Of a stretch of 64,000 nt of DNA, positions 14,601 through 25,300 are shown piece by piece (positions within the stretch are counted from its first letter, which is position 1; each line of letters starts with the position of its first letter). The stretch is from Gyrodactylus bullatarudis (taxonomy: Eukaryota > Platyhelminthes > Monogenea > Gyrodactylidea > Gyrodactylidae), in assembly GCA_012064415.1 (NCBI GenBank), contig SSNU01000022.1:1-64000 (forward strand). The letters are read 5' to 3'. Both the position numbers and the translations under genes were made by a program. The notes under the pieces are model-generated. The model was not told the DNA's origin. It did no database searches and saw only the letters and a program-made list of their open reading frames with translations.

Positions 14601-15939
14601 AACTGATATTCGGATTCGTTCCGATTATACTAATTATAATTTTTGGAATTATTGAATGGTTGAAGAATCGCAAGAATAATACGAAACGACAAATCTTGGC
14701 ACTACTATTGTCCCCGAAATCTGAGCATGAAGAAATTCTACAAACCAACGATAACAAGAGATTACATGTAAGTCTCAATGGTTCTTTCTTTGGTACGAAA
14801 TCAAAAAAAGGTTTTGGCCTAACATTTTGCTCAGTACAATAATTAGTTTATTAAAATTCTCTTCGTAAGCCTTGAGTTTAGGGAAATTTATTTCAGGGGA
14901 ATTTATGAAAAAAATATTTTTGAGTTAATTTTTCAGATATGGTTACAGTGGTAGGGCAAAATACAATTTTTATTCACATTTTGGTTCCTTTTTTGTATTA
15001 TACAAAATTTAAAATATAGTCCTCGTTATACTGAGTGGTATTTATTTCACTATTATACAATTTCATAAAACCTGTTTTTGATAGGTGCTCAAGTTTTTTC
15101 ATGGGTATTTTCGTTCAGGACTATTTCTAGGTAGTGATTTACTCGAATTTAAATCAAGTTAATTTTCTGATTTAATTCAAAATATCATGAATTTTCAACC
15201 CTTTCTCACTGATTGTATACTATAATAAACAAATTTTAGTGTATAGCTAGCTATTATGATTTTGCTAAACAAAAGTTATAACCTGTAGAAATCGTATATC
15301 TTAAAGTATGATTATTCATGTAGAGTTCTCAGAATTAAAAAAAAACTATATAGATATAGTGGTCGAATTAATATGTGAGGCACTTCTAATATTTATGATT
15401 CACGATTTATCTTACATAATATATTTTTCAAATCAAGACCATTCGATTTATAGAAAAATTCTCTATCGAATGATACCTAGATGAAGTTGTTACCTATCAT
15501 AACTTTTCTAGTAAAGGTAAATATACTATTTTTCATTGAAATTGAAAACGAAAAAATATGTGAGGCACTTTTTATCAGCATAAAAATTCTCCTTTTCCTG
15601 AAAGATTTCGAAAATTGTTTTAAAATTGAATCTTCTAGATTATAATCATAAAATTCTCAACAATTATTTTAATTTTCAAACTTTACTTCATCAATATTTT
15701 GAAGCTGTTTCTCGTATGATTTAACGTGTTGAGATACAAAAATTTCCTATTAATCTATTTTTTAGTGTTTAAGCGGTATCAAATTTCCTGAGTACAATTT
15801 TCCATCAACAATAACTAGCAGTAAAGTTCCTGAGAAAATCATTGCTGATCATATCATAATTGAAGATACACCATGTTCGAAGTTCAGTATTTTCTTGGGA
15901 TCCTTCCAATCTGAGCACCAATGGCAGCTTAAGCCATGA
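2635..15939 (+). CDS. SLC6 sodium/neurotransmitter symporter, monoamine-transporter-like, 5'-partial
   Basis: Exons with AG/GT borders and consistent phases: 2635-2769, 4427-4649, 8371-8483, 8728-8868, 12062-12161, 14165-14355, 14591-14767 and a probable last exon 15766-15939. They cover TM5 to TM12 of the LeuT fold. Exon 2 contains VWIDAASQLFFSMGIGVGV and VNCLTSIFSGFVVFAYLGY, equivalent to DAT/SERT TM6-TM7 with the sodium-site Asn kept. LGIDSSFAAVEAVLAAILD matches TM8, VMDETIC retains the TM10 Asp, and YGVYQLTDDLKEMTG matches TM10-TM11. The loop after TM7 is shortened compared with vertebrate transporters. Exons for TM1-TM4 must lie left of the window. It would be a plasma-membrane Na+/Cl- coupled importer; the substrate cannot be read from these exons. 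The last exon (57 codons, in phase, stop TGA) is the least certain part. Confidence 0.88.
2990..3175 (+). repeat. Family A repeat fragment in SLC6 intron
   Basis: Contains AATATGGTCATTTTCAAATT, then CTTCGAACTTTGAATGAGAA and TTCAGGATCAGGATTAAACA, the same order of blocks as at 40855-41010. Only the central part of the family is present. Confidence 0.6.
3213..3924. repeat. Foldback element with arms of about 300 bp in SLC6 intron
   Basis: Left arm 3213-3510 and right arm 3621-3924 are inverted copies, starting AGCTATTCTCGATAAATATG and ending with its near reverse complement. The unpaired centre (3511-3620) is about 110 bp. Arm similarity is high with a few small indels. There is no ORF. It is a non-autonomous palindromic element or inverted duplication. 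Confidence 0.85.
3965..4060. repeat. Family A end fragment
   Basis: Contains CATTCGAATTCTTTATGAAA and TCTGTAAAAATCATAGAT, as in the family A ends at 43065-43125 and 59615-59670. It lies immediately right of the foldback element. Confidence 0.5.
5141..5530 (-). pseudogene. Non-LTR retrotransposon (LINE) reverse transcriptase, C-terminal fragment
   Basis: The minus frame reads YARPTVEYCSAIWNPSS followed by an IQKKFLRLCNG-like stretch and ends at a stop at 5141. This is the conserved thumb/C-terminal signature of Jockey/CR1/RTE-type reverse transcriptases (LEYCSxIWNP then a QRxFTR motif). No upstream RT or endonuclease domain is in frame. It is a 5'-truncated, dead copy inside an SLC6 intron, as is common for LINEs. 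Confidence 0.75.
6605..7388 (+). pseudogene. CGGBP1-like hAT transposase remnant with BED zinc finger
   Basis: The first frame, from the ATG at 6605, holds a BED-type finger, ALFCKSCICTVN then a VNQHLKCDKH stretch (C-x2-C...H-x4-H). A frameshift near 6784 continues into HADIPLCKLRNIKIKALF, which parallels the EANIPL segment of CGGBP1 and related hAT proteins. Another shift near 7195 leads to a last short frame ending at 7388. Two breaks and a location inside an SLC6 intron indicate a decayed hAT copy. A domesticated, spliced CGGBP1-like gene is less likely because the breaks do not coincide with good splice sites. Confidence 0.6.
7389..8370. other. SLC6 intron sequence without recognised feature
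   Basis: AT-rich intron; short ORFs such as 7905-8102 look like chance frames. No TIRs or known protein similarity were seen. Confidence 0.4.
9845..9950. repeat. Family B repeat, single arm
   Basis: Contains TTGCAAAATTACTTAAATCG, then CAAGTATTTTAATATAATTC and ACCAAATTTCGCTTTAAAAT, the same arm as in the foldback at 13120-13545. It lies in the SLC6 intron. Confidence 0.65.
10479..10702. mobile_element. piggyBac-type MITE, 224 bp, TTAA ends
   Basis: Ends are TTAACCCTTTCGGTGCCGA and its inverse, each beginning at a TTAA, the piggyBac target duplication. Canonical piggyBac ends start CCC after the TTAA, as here. There is no ORF, so it is a non-autonomous MITE. Confidence 0.75.
11395..11465. repeat. 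Family G repeat, inverted relative to 58330-58450
   Basis: Contains TTTCCTTTGGGGTAATTTTT then GGAATTAACCC, whose complement occurs as a short tandem array at 58330-58450. Present in the large SLC6 intron (8869-12061). The short ORFs nearby (11048-11290, 11617-11838) have no recognisable similarity. Confidence 0.5.
12745..13003. repeat. Diverged copy of the 22-kb foldback element
   Basis: Left part contains CAAGTAGTTCTTCAGGGAGC then GGCTTGTATTAGTATATG; right part contains ACTTGAAGGAAAATTAAG then GGAACAACGTTATAGCCAAT. Both match the element at 22024-22560 at roughly three quarters of positions by eye. The copy is palindromic like the other, but its reading frame is broken. Confidence 0.65.
13120..13545. 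repeat. Family B foldback element
   Basis: Left arm (about 13130-13250) and right arm (about 13430-13540) are inverted, sharing AAATACTTGAAGATTAAATT-type sequence and CATGGAAAGGTATTTTGAAG. Further copies are at 9845, 30690 and 48885. It lies in the SLC6 intron. Confidence 0.7.
14937..15240 (+). repeat. Family E arm, outer left
   Basis: Begins ATATGGTTACAGTGGTAGGG, then TTTTGATAGGTGCTCAAG and CAGGACTATTTCTAGGTA. An inverted, moderately diverged partner is at 16735-16925 and another copy at 61128-61385. It lies in the last SLC6 intron. Confidence 0.65.
15356..15571 (+). repeat. Inner inverted-repeat arm, left (216 bp)
   Basis: Starts ATAGTGGTCGAATTAATATG and is the reverse complement of 16513-16728 except for two substitutions seen by eye. 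The motif ATATGTGAGGCACTT occurs near both ends of the arm in the same orientation. The arm lies in the last SLC6 intron, just before the probable last exon. Confidence 0.9.
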
Positions 15940-16512
15940 GGTTCATCGATATCAAACATTTCCTCATTAGAAACTATGATTTTATCACAAAGGTCGCTTT
16001 GACATTATTTGTCCTTGATTCATTCAGATCGAATATTCATATTGTATTCTGAACGTTTTGAGCATTTTTCAGACTTCATTAAAGAGAACTTTAGATAATC
16101 TTTCAATAACTTTAGAATTATTCTCTAATTTCTACTCAAATCTTGTTTGGCTCTTGCTTGATTCAAGTTCACAAGTTTTTAAATAGCTTTCTTTTAAAAT
16201 GTCCTATCAGAAATTTTTGTCTTTTTCAATCTTTTACTAGGTTTTTTTGGAATTATTCTTTATTTTTGATTTTTTTATATGTTGTGAGAGAACATTAGAA
16301 TCTTTAAAGAATTTCCCTTTATTTTCAAGACTTTAAATTTGAGTATTTAATCGTCTCATTAATCTCTTCATTTTTGAAGAGACAGGTTAGACGAAATATC
16401 TTTAAAAATTCAAAAAAATATGTTGAGAAACCTGAATAAATTTATAAAATTATAGATTATAATGTTATCTCAGGTTTTTTTCAGCGAAAAGTACACCAAA
16501 TATAGAAGATTA
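15940..16512. other. Unique sequence between the last SLC6 exon and the right inner arm
   Basis: Probably SLC6 3' UTR and downstream sequence, AT-rich. No ORF of note and no repeat recognised. Confidence 0.4.
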
Positions 16513-16728
16513 AAAGTGCCTCACATATTTTTTCGTTTTCAATTTCAATGAAAAATAGTATATTTACCTTTACTAGAAAAGTTATGATAGGTAACAACTT
16601 CATCTAGGTATCATTCGATAGAGAATTTTTCTATAAATCGAATGGTCTTAATTTGAAAAATATATTATGTAAGATAAATCGTGAATCATAAATATTAGAA
16701 GTGCCTCACATATTAATTTGACCACTAT
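16513..16728 (-). repeat. Inner inverted-repeat arm, right (216 bp)
   Basis: Reverse complement of 15356-15571, about 99% identical. It lies downstream of the probable SLC6 stop codon, so it would be in the 3' UTR or just beyond it. Confidence 0.9.
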
Positions 16729-16734
16729 ATACTA

Positions 16735-16925
16735 CTGTATACAGCAAAATTTTGTATTTGAATGTATTTTATGTAAAAATTAACTTGATTACAAATTAGT
16801 ACCTAGGAATAGTCCTGGAATTCAGGACTTGAATGAAAATATTAATTATAAACTAAAGCTACTATCAAAAAGGTAACTAAAGTTGTATTTTGGCCTACCA
16901 ATGTAACCAATATCTGGAAATACGA
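16735..16925 (-). repeat. Family E arm, outer right
   Basis: Contains TTAGTACCTAGGAATAGTCC, CTACTATCAAAAAGGTAAC and TGTATTTTGGCCTACCAATG, inverted relative to 14937-15240. It completes a concentric outer palindrome around the inner arms. Confidence 0.65.
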
Positions 16926-17652
16926 ATGTCCGAGTAACCAATTTTTCAAATACCCCTTCTTGAAATAAGACAAAGTCAACTATAGATGTCAAGATGATAA
17001 TAGAATCATAATTTCAGAGAGCATATTTTCTCTTGTTTAGTTATTCATCAAGTTGATTGAGATTCTGTTTTATAGGCTTATGCGCTGAATATATTTATGT
17101 AGATAAGATTCTGTTATCAGGCCTAGTCAAGCATTTAATTTTCAACTAAATAGGTTTGAAAACTAAACAAAAAACTATAGAAACAGATGAAATGTAGAAT
17201 GCTGAAACCACTCGACCGTAACTTGATATTTAAAGGTAAAAATACAAACCTTTATTAAACGCTATTACTAAAGACAAACTAAATGTTTACTCGACATGAT
17301 TTAAATTATTTTTATTCATAATTTTTTTGTTAGAAGGCGCATTGGATCAGATTAACGTAAAAATATAAAAGACAATCATTTCGAAGTAAAGCAAAACTAT
17401 TAATTTTTATGGAAACTATTCAAAAGATATTCACACATTACATCATGCGTTGTACACGCGGGCAAAAAAAGATAATACTATATAATCCTATGTATAATAA
17501 TATTAAGATTAATGAGAAATAATGTTTTTAATAAAATGATTTTATCAAATTCAAATATTATCATTTACAAATTCTGTTATGAAAATATGAGAATCACCGA
17601 CATTAGTAGTAAAAGTTTTACTTACAAAAAAGAAAGTTAAATGTCACCTTGA
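16926..17652. other. Intergenic, SLC6 to LINES-like gene
   Basis: Convergent 3' ends meet here (SLC6 +, LINES-like -). AT-rich, without ORFs or recognised repeats. Confidence 0.4.
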
Positions 17653-18618
17653 TTATAAGAGAGAATGTAATGCTTCCAAAGCCCTAAGTAGGCATTTCGG
17701 ATTATACGGCATATTTTGATTTTTTTGCAGGAGTTTAACACTATCACAGAGGCGTTGCAAGAACAGTTTTATCTGGTCAAAATTTTTAAAATCCTTAGTA
17801 GTTAGATTTGAGGCCCATTTTGCATAGCGAAGGAAGTAGAGAAGATAATTTGTATCTTGTCCAGTTAACAGATCGATTATTTGGTAATGATCGTATTCGT
17901 AAAAGCTAACAAACTCCTTGAAGAGTTCATTTTTATCAATAATGAAGGGTTCATTAGAGTTCTGCTGAAGTTCAAGGAGAATTTCAATCAACTTTTCATC
18001 ATCATAAGAGAAAAAATGAACAAGGCAATATTCAATCGTTTTCTCTGAATCAATGACAGATAAGATATAAAAAGAGAAATTGTTGAAAATCAACGTATCC
18101 GTTAGAGCAAACAAAAACCAAGAATAACACAGATTTTGATGCGCATTTACCAGTGGGAAATTTTTCAGATTACTGTCGTCAAGTTTTTCTCCTTGCAAAT
18201 GTTTAGAAAATTTAAGAATCGATTCAAAACATTCAAAACTAATATTATTCTTTCTTTTCAATATGAGTTTTGACAAGGAATTCAACACTTGTCTTTTAAA
18301 CAGAGATGTCGATGAATTGAACTTGGAGCATAGTTGGTCAATATTGACAACATAGCTAGGATTGACAGATAAAAATGTTGCAAATTCGTTAAATACGCAA
18401 CTATGAGCAAAAATGTTTTCTTCTATCAAATTGAATATTGCAGATTTTGCTTCTTGATTACTCCGGATTTGGTTCAGAATATGGATAAGATACAGTAATT
18501 CATATTTATTAACATCTTTTTTCTCTAAGAGATTTCCTACACCAAATTTTTTGTCGGAATTTTCCAATTCAATCAGATCGAAAACGTTTCCAACCGTAAT
18601 TGGAGTTGATTCAAACAT
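17653..18618 (-). CDS. LINS1: LINES homologue (Lin-1/LINS1-like), single exon
   Basis: A 321-codon intact frame with its own ATG. The C-terminus is the recognisable part: LLTGQDTNYLLYFLRYAKW and, near the end, NQNMPYNPKCLLRALEAL, which correspond to the conserved C-terminal block of Drosophila lines / vertebrate LINS1 (DxLxLLYLLRYLK ... PYNPxxLLKRL). The N-terminal half is predicted helical and poorly conserved. Vertebrate LINS1 is about 750 residues, so this protein is short: either divergent and reduced, or missing an N-terminal exon. Drosophila lines acts in Wingless-dependent patterning in the nucleus and cytoplasm. The start lies about 140 bp from the ATG of the next gene, suggesting a shared divergent promoter. 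Confidence 0.7.
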   Translation of the reverse strand: MFESTPITVGNVFDLIELENSDKKFGVGNLLEKKDVNKYELLYLIHILNQIRSNQEAKSAIFNLIEENIFAHSCVFNEFATFLSVNPSYVVNIDQLCSKFNSSTSLFKRQVLNSLSKLILKRKNNISFECFESILKFSKHLQGEKLDDSNLKNFPLVNAHQNLCYSWFLFALTDTLIFNNFSFYILSVIDSEKTIEYCLVHFFSYDDEKLIEILLELQQNSNEPFIIDKNELFKEFVSFYEYDHYQIIDLLTGQDTNYLLYFLRYAKWASNLTTKDFKNFDQIKLFLQRLCDSVKLLQKNQNMPYNPKCLLRALEALHSLL

Positions 18619-18761
18619 TTAACGATATCAGAAATATAAATAAATTCTTTTTATTTCAGTACGAGTTTAAATAGGTTTCACTTAGTATTTAATTCACTAA
18701 ATAGTCCTCATAGGACTCCCCAGTGTACTCACATTTCAGCTCACCGAGAAATTCTATTACT

Positions 18762-19103
18762 ATGTTTGGTGTCGATTCGTTAATTAGATATATATTCGGA
18801 TCTGAAAGACAAGTAGCACCTAGAGATCAAATGATAAAAATTCCTCATCAAGCATTCCATGAACAACTTCACAAGTACAATAATTATATAGGAACTATCA
18901 AATCAAATATTTTTGATGGTGAAACTGAGAATCAGACCAAGACCTTTAAGAATAATCCAAATTCAAAGACATCGGTCTATATTGAAAAGTACACTTATGT
19001 CAATGGAGAGTCGGTTAAAGAAATAATTGAAAGGGTTGATGGTGTTGAGAAAAGAACCGTGATAAGAACTAAAGAAAAACCTAAAGATGATATACTCGTT
19101 TAA
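18762..19103 (+). CDS. Small uncharacterised protein, possibly HAX1-like
   Basis: An intact frame of 113 codons from ATG 18762; an in-frame GTG at 18723 also exists but is an unlikely start. The N-terminus MFGVDSLIRYIFGSE is short and hydrophobic, like the MSLFDLFRGFFG start of HAX1. The C-terminal half (YTYVNGESVKEIIERVDG then VEKRTVIRTKE) resembles the HAX1 tail, which has a TKxTKPDGxVEERRTV pattern. The similarity is weak and the protein is about half the HAX1 length, so the call is tentative. No signal peptide or zinc motif is visible. It is divergently arranged with the LINES-like gene and convergent with the TOGARAM gene. Confidence 0.45.
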   Translation: MFGVDSLIRYIFGSERQVAPRDQMIKIPHQAFHEQLHKYNNYIGTIKSNIFDGETENQTKTFKNNPNSKTSVYIEKYTYVNGESVKEIIERVDGVEKRTVIRTKEKPKDDILV

Positions 19104-19305
19104 TATCATACATGCAAAGAATTTATTTCCAATAGAGTTCAGATTTTGCTACCGAAAGTGATATTTTCTTTATTTGTTATTATTATTGATCTTTTAGAAT
19201 CATGGCAGTTTCTTTTTACAGATAACAGTTGGTAATTTTCCGAATTTTTTTCAAAATTTACACAATATTTTTTTCAATAAATTATGCAAAGTAACCGAAC
19301 TCTTG

Positions 19306-22300
19306 TCAATTATAATTTGGTTTGTCTCTGGATCTTAGATAATTGAGGGACTCAGCTCTTCTAAAACTGTTTGCTGATTGCGAAGATGATTTCACTCCCT
19401 GGAAGGAAAAAAATTATTTAAAAATTCGATCAATAATCGTAAACTAGAGAGTTGGGACTTTTTGGGTACGAAAATAAATTCACTAATTTTTTTGTATAGT
19501 GAAGAATGAACTAAAAATGTAAAACACTTGAAAAAAAATAATGAATGGGATTCGTTGAAAACATTGCTTGGTTACCGTTCATCTCTAGTTCTTCTATGCA
19601 TATTTATTATTAATTTCATTCATAAATAAAATTAGTTTTCAAAATTATAGTACTCAAGACATGCTTACCTTGGCAGATATGTTATCCAATGCAGTGTGAA
19701 CATTTCTAAGGGATTCTCCGACCAAGTACTTATTTGCAGCCTTTTCAAAGTCTGGATTCTGTTGAAGAACAGCCAAGATTCGTTTACCTGAAGATCTAAA
19801 AAGTAGAAACAGGTTTATTCTAGGCCTACTTTTATTTAAAATGCAATCAATCAAGAAATATCATGATAATAATAAGCCAACCTAGTATCTTGATTGCCAT
19901 CTTTGAGAGTTGAAGCGATTGCATTAAAGAGTTTCTCTGTCAATGAGGATTGAGATCCAGCACTGCTAACTGTATTTGAGGAGGAATGCGATCGGGAACC
20001 AGCTGAGATTGGTAAACCAGGACTCTGGCTGGATATGAGCTTGTTCGGACCTATCTTCTCCACAGCATTAGCTATGTAGTTGGCATTGAATTTTCGAACA
20101 ATTACATTTTTATGACTTGAAAAAAAATGTTAAGTTCACAGAAAAATTTTTATACTGACAACTATGTATAGATAAACTAACCCAATTCCATGTTGGAGGA
20201 GTACTTGAAGGACTTTAATTGGGGTGGAGCATTCACTAATTGTTTCCATGGTTATTGTCACTTCGTCCTTGAGGAAACCGGATGAAGCTTCTCCTATTTT
20301 GCCCGTCAGAGTGAGTATTGTCATCTCCAGATATGAGTCAGTATACTTTGGTGGTAAATGGCGATAGATTTTACCTAATGTCTGAACAGCCTGTTTTGAG
20401 ACCTTAAAGGAAAGAAATTTTGAGCCTGATTTTTGTCTATCCCTAAAATAATGGGTATCTTACTTGAGATCTCAAGTTTTTACACTCTTTATTTGTCAAC
20501 TGAATTGCCTGGTTGAGGAGGTCTGAGGAACTAGAATTAGATCGTGATCCCATTGTTGATCCCACATTATTAGTTTTTGATGAGCCAATAAAACACTGTG
20601 GCTTTTCCATGGCTAATGTTTCCAGAGACGACAGTCCCTGAATTTTACTTTCCCAATCATTTTGTCTAATTGCAGTGAGGCATTCTTGAACAGTTGACAA
20701 TTTTTCAATAGCCGTATTGCTGGAAACCATTGGATCTGTCCCAGCAATATCGTGACTAGATGTTCTCTGTGTCAAAAGACAGCTGGAAATTCAATGATTT
20801 ATTACAATAAAATTTAACAAAAAGGAAAATATAAAATATTTTTGTAGAAAAAATATTCCTTGACACAAAAATCAGTAGAATTACAGAAAAATTTATATTG
20901 TTAAAAAAATTACATTACTTTTTAAATCAAGGAAAATTGTTTTAATCGGAATATAACCAACTTTTTTCCAAAGATAAAATTGAAGAGAGTTTAGTTTACA
21001 AGCGTCTCGTCTACTGAAGAAGGTACTTGACTATTTCAGTACCGAAACCTCTGGAAGAAGCCTTGGAAAAAGGTTGGTTATAATATACATTCCGATTACA
21101 TGTAAATCTAATTTTACTAATATTTATCCAAGATAAAATTTTTAAGAGATAAGTTTCTCAATATTTATTTTCATGATCGCATAAAAGAGTACATACGAAT
21201 AAACTTACTCTGTAGACATGACCCTTTTAATGGTATCTATTTGTCGGGGAATATCCTTCATGGAATCAGCCTTGTTTGAAGCACTAGTTGACATACGGCT
21301 GGTACTCATGGACATTCGGTTTATTGCTGAATTGGATGGCCAAGTTTTCTCCATCGAATCTTGACATGAAAACCAGTTTAATATCGCTCATATATATCAT
21401 TAGTAATGATTCATTACTAATCAACCTCTTAGTCAGTTGGGAATTTTAATGTGTAATCTCTAGGCTATGCCTGAGTCAAGAGAAAAAAACGGAATTGATT
21501 TAACCCCGTGTCTTTTAATGAGGTATGGTAAATTAAAAAATATTTGGAATTGGAGAGAGAAATCTTTGGGAAATTTAATTATTTGTTTTTAATTTATTAA
21601 AAATCTTCTTTTGCTTGAGTTTTACCCAAATTTCCCATATTAAAATGGATGAATTTCATACTGAAATGCACCAATTCCAAGTGATAAATTTACTATTGAA
21701 ACTTATTGAAATGCATCAAGTCCATTTAGAACTGAAAAAGGTATAAAATTCATCCTTTAAAATTCGAAAAATTAGGCGATTTAGGATTGAGTAAAATCTG
21801 AATAAACTTTTGTAAATTGTATAATTCTTGTACAATGTACAGATATTTAAATATCAGTTAATTTATACAGAGAACTAAAGAAATTTAATGTAAATTATAA
21901 AATTCAGTTTTATAGCTTACAAGCGAATACTATAATTAATATCAGATAAAGAAAATAATGATTTTCCCTAACCATCGTTTCTCGATGTGTGAAATTCATT
22001 GAAAAATGTTGATTTCTTCATCAACTATAACGTTGTTCGCTTGCTACCTGACTATGTTGTCTTCTTCTGGCTTGTATTGGTCTATCTGTAGAAAAAGAAA
22101 AGGGAGAGAAAGGTGTAGTATTTCTTAAAGAATAAGTATTATAAAAATTATGATTGTTATAGTAATCAGAATTATTAGAGTAATAACTCTGATAATATAA
22201 TTCATCACTTGAAGGAAAATTAAAATTAGAATAAAAAAAATTTAGATTACTCTGATAAAAATAGTTTGGACTCACACAATATTACACAATACGACATGTA

Positions 22301-25300
22301 TTCGAAAGTGTATTCAAGTGATGAATTATATTATCAGAGTTATTACTCTAATAATTCTGATTACTATAACAATCATAATTTTTATAATACTTATTCTTTA
22401 AGAAATACTACACCTTTCTCTCCCCTTTCTTTTTCTACAGATAGACCAATACAAGCCAGAAGAAGACAACATAGTCAGGTAGCAAGCGAACAACGTTATA
22501 GTCAATCTATGCCGAACAGCTCCTTGAAGAACTACTTGGTTCAAAATTATGATGATCTTCAATTGAAATCATGCCTATCTAAATAAATTTTAAAAATACA
22601 AGGTTCATTAGGAAGATTTTCTCTTTGTCTACAAAATGAAAGGATTAATCCAATAACTCAAAAATTAGGTCTTTTCCTACTCAGTTTAAGTATAATTTTT
22701 AAGTGAGCATATATTTAAGAATGAGTAGCTTTCCAGATCTCAATTTACTAATCAGGGAATAAACCAATTATATTGCTTGCCTACTTCTTTTCTTTTTAAG
22801 AATGCAACAATAATATAATAGCAATAATACAGTAATTATCAACAAATCTATAAGATGTATTTAGAACAGTTTCTAAGCCCACAAATATCTCTAGAATAGT
22901 TTTTAATATGAAAAATACCTTTGAAATCATTCTTGTCGAATAAGCAATTTGGATCTGATAATGGGGCTGCGTAGAATCCATTCAAATTTTCACTGTTATT
23001 GCGCAAATTTTGAATTTTGTTCTTTCTCTTATTCATAATTGATTTTCGAATATTCTGAATTGTCTCATCATTTGCTTGTTCCTCTTCAGCGTCATTTTCA
23101 ACATCGACTGAAAGTGGTTCACTACTATGATTTGATTGAAATGCTAAAAGAATATGAATATCGATAAATATCCATAATTTTGTCATTTCATTTTTCTTTA
23201 GTCCAGGATCAAAATTTGATCTTTAATCGTTATTGTACAACATTTTTAAGCATGTGTCATTCAGTCTACATTAAAATATCCATAGAGGTAATTTTTCAAA
23301 CACTTTTGACATGTAATATCTAGAGCAATTTATTCAATACTGAATGGTTATGCCATTCGTTAGATAAATTAATAACTATGTAAAAATACATGAATATGTA
23401 ATATATACTCAACAAAAACTCACCAGCATTATTGAGTTGCTTTGTGTCGCCTTTAACAAAGTCACTGTCAAGAGAAAATCCACGATTCATTTAGCCAAAG
23501 ATGAATGAATAAAATATTTTTAAGATGAATTCTCTGGGAAAATTTCTTTATAAAATAATAAGAAAAGGACCGGACAACATCTTATATCATATATATAATT
23601 TGTAATTTGTAAATATGGTATGTAGTTCTGTCCTTCTTTTCAAGGTTTCATCTTCCTGCATTTGTTTTTTTATTATTAATAATAAACCTATTTGAGATTA
23701 GAAGTCAGTCAATAGTAAAAAAGAGAGAGATGATCTCTTCAATAACTTTTTATTATCTTCTCAGAGCTCTAGGGTGATGAGAGGTGTATAGGAGCTTATT
23801 ATCCCCAGTCCAGGGGGGGTGTATCGTTGATAGATTTTTTCAAAGATATCTATACTCATATACTCAATATCTGAATAGACAGGAACCTTAAAAAAAAGAT
23901 TTTTCATTGCTATTTTTCTTTAAGAATGTCTCAGCTAAACACTGCCCTCTTCTACATAGTATATGGTGTACATTTGGATATATGATATGCATAGCTGGAA
24001 ACTGAACCCCAAACGTTAGATAAAGAAATCATCTTTATTTTCTTCCCAGAGGAAAGGGGTAGAAGGGTTATTTTATTATATAACCTACAAAAAGTCAAAT
24101 AGACTACTACCTACATAAGTCCCCTGAGATTTTGACTTTAGGGAAATATTAAATCATCATTACGATGAGAAATGGCATCTCTAGGATGAAGGAGGCCATC
24201 ATTGAAATTTTTCAGATTAAATTAAATTTTTCTTCAGCATATAGAGTTGAGTTTAGCTATTTCATTGACTATACACAAATCATGGTGTCTGGTTTTTATT
24301 TGATTCTCTCTAATAGATTCATTCTGTCTATTCTTGATCTATTCCATCAAGTTATATATATACTATGGTTATAATAGAATAAACAATGTAAAGATATACA
24401 TCATATATACAGACGAGAACGTAATTTATTGTTTCTAAAAGATGAAAGAAATAATAATTTTAAAAAAATAATTCTCCAGGTAAGATGATCAAAATTACAA
24501 GTTTTAGACTCAGCAATTATTCTCCAAATATTAGAAAACCAATAAAAAAATCTTGTAAAGCGCTTTTGATTGATCAAAGTATCATTCATAAGTGGGTTGG
24601 CCTGAAGTCAAGCTTATATAGAATTTAAACCTGACTACGCCATGTTTCTTTTAGTCTTCATTTGACCAGAAAACGTATTTTAGAATCATACAATTTGAAA
24701 GTCAGATTTTTCTATTTTTGATCTATTTTTACTGCCTAGGAGCTAACGATGGCTAGTCTTTTTATACAATGAAGATTAATTGTCTAATTGTGATCTTTCA
24801 AAGCAACTTCTGATCCCCTTTAACTTGGTTTATAGCTTAAAGTTAAGATAAATGAAATTAATCTTTTGAACTGAACGAGAATAAATCTAAAAAATGCTAA
24901 AAATAAAAATATAGGTTACTCGATTGAAAAAAAACTAGATATCAAAAATCACTTTAACCCTTAAACCTTTAAGACTTATTTTTCATCTTTCAAATCCAAA
25001 ATTTTTATCGATTTCAAAGATTTGAAGCAGTTAAATATTGATATTCAGGATCAACGATAGACGAAGATTTTGAATTTGGCCGTAGAATTTGAGAGAAAAT
25101 TACTCTTTCCGATAAAAAGTTTAATCTATATATTTTGGATCATTTTCCCTCGTGATAATCGAAAAATTCAAATGGTTCGATTTCCCACCGTAATGACGAA
25201 TTTCTGTTAATTCCTGCACGTGAATTCGAAATCTTCGTCTAATGTTGATCCTGAATATCAATATTTAACTGCTTCAAATCTTTGAAATCGATAAAAATTT

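Noticed and set aside
22441..22484. Alternative SLC6 C-terminal exon IDQYKPEEDNIVR-stop in phase 0
   Set aside because: Phase fits, but it is 7.7 kb downstream beyond two other genes, whereas 15766-15939 gives a longer in-phase tail nearby.
22266..22586. Stand-alone plus-strand gene of 106 codons
   Set aside because: It is one arm of a 99% inverted duplication with the same ORF on the other strand, has an internal acceptor-like site, and no linked plus-strand exons. Kept as a repeat, with the coding question raised in findings.
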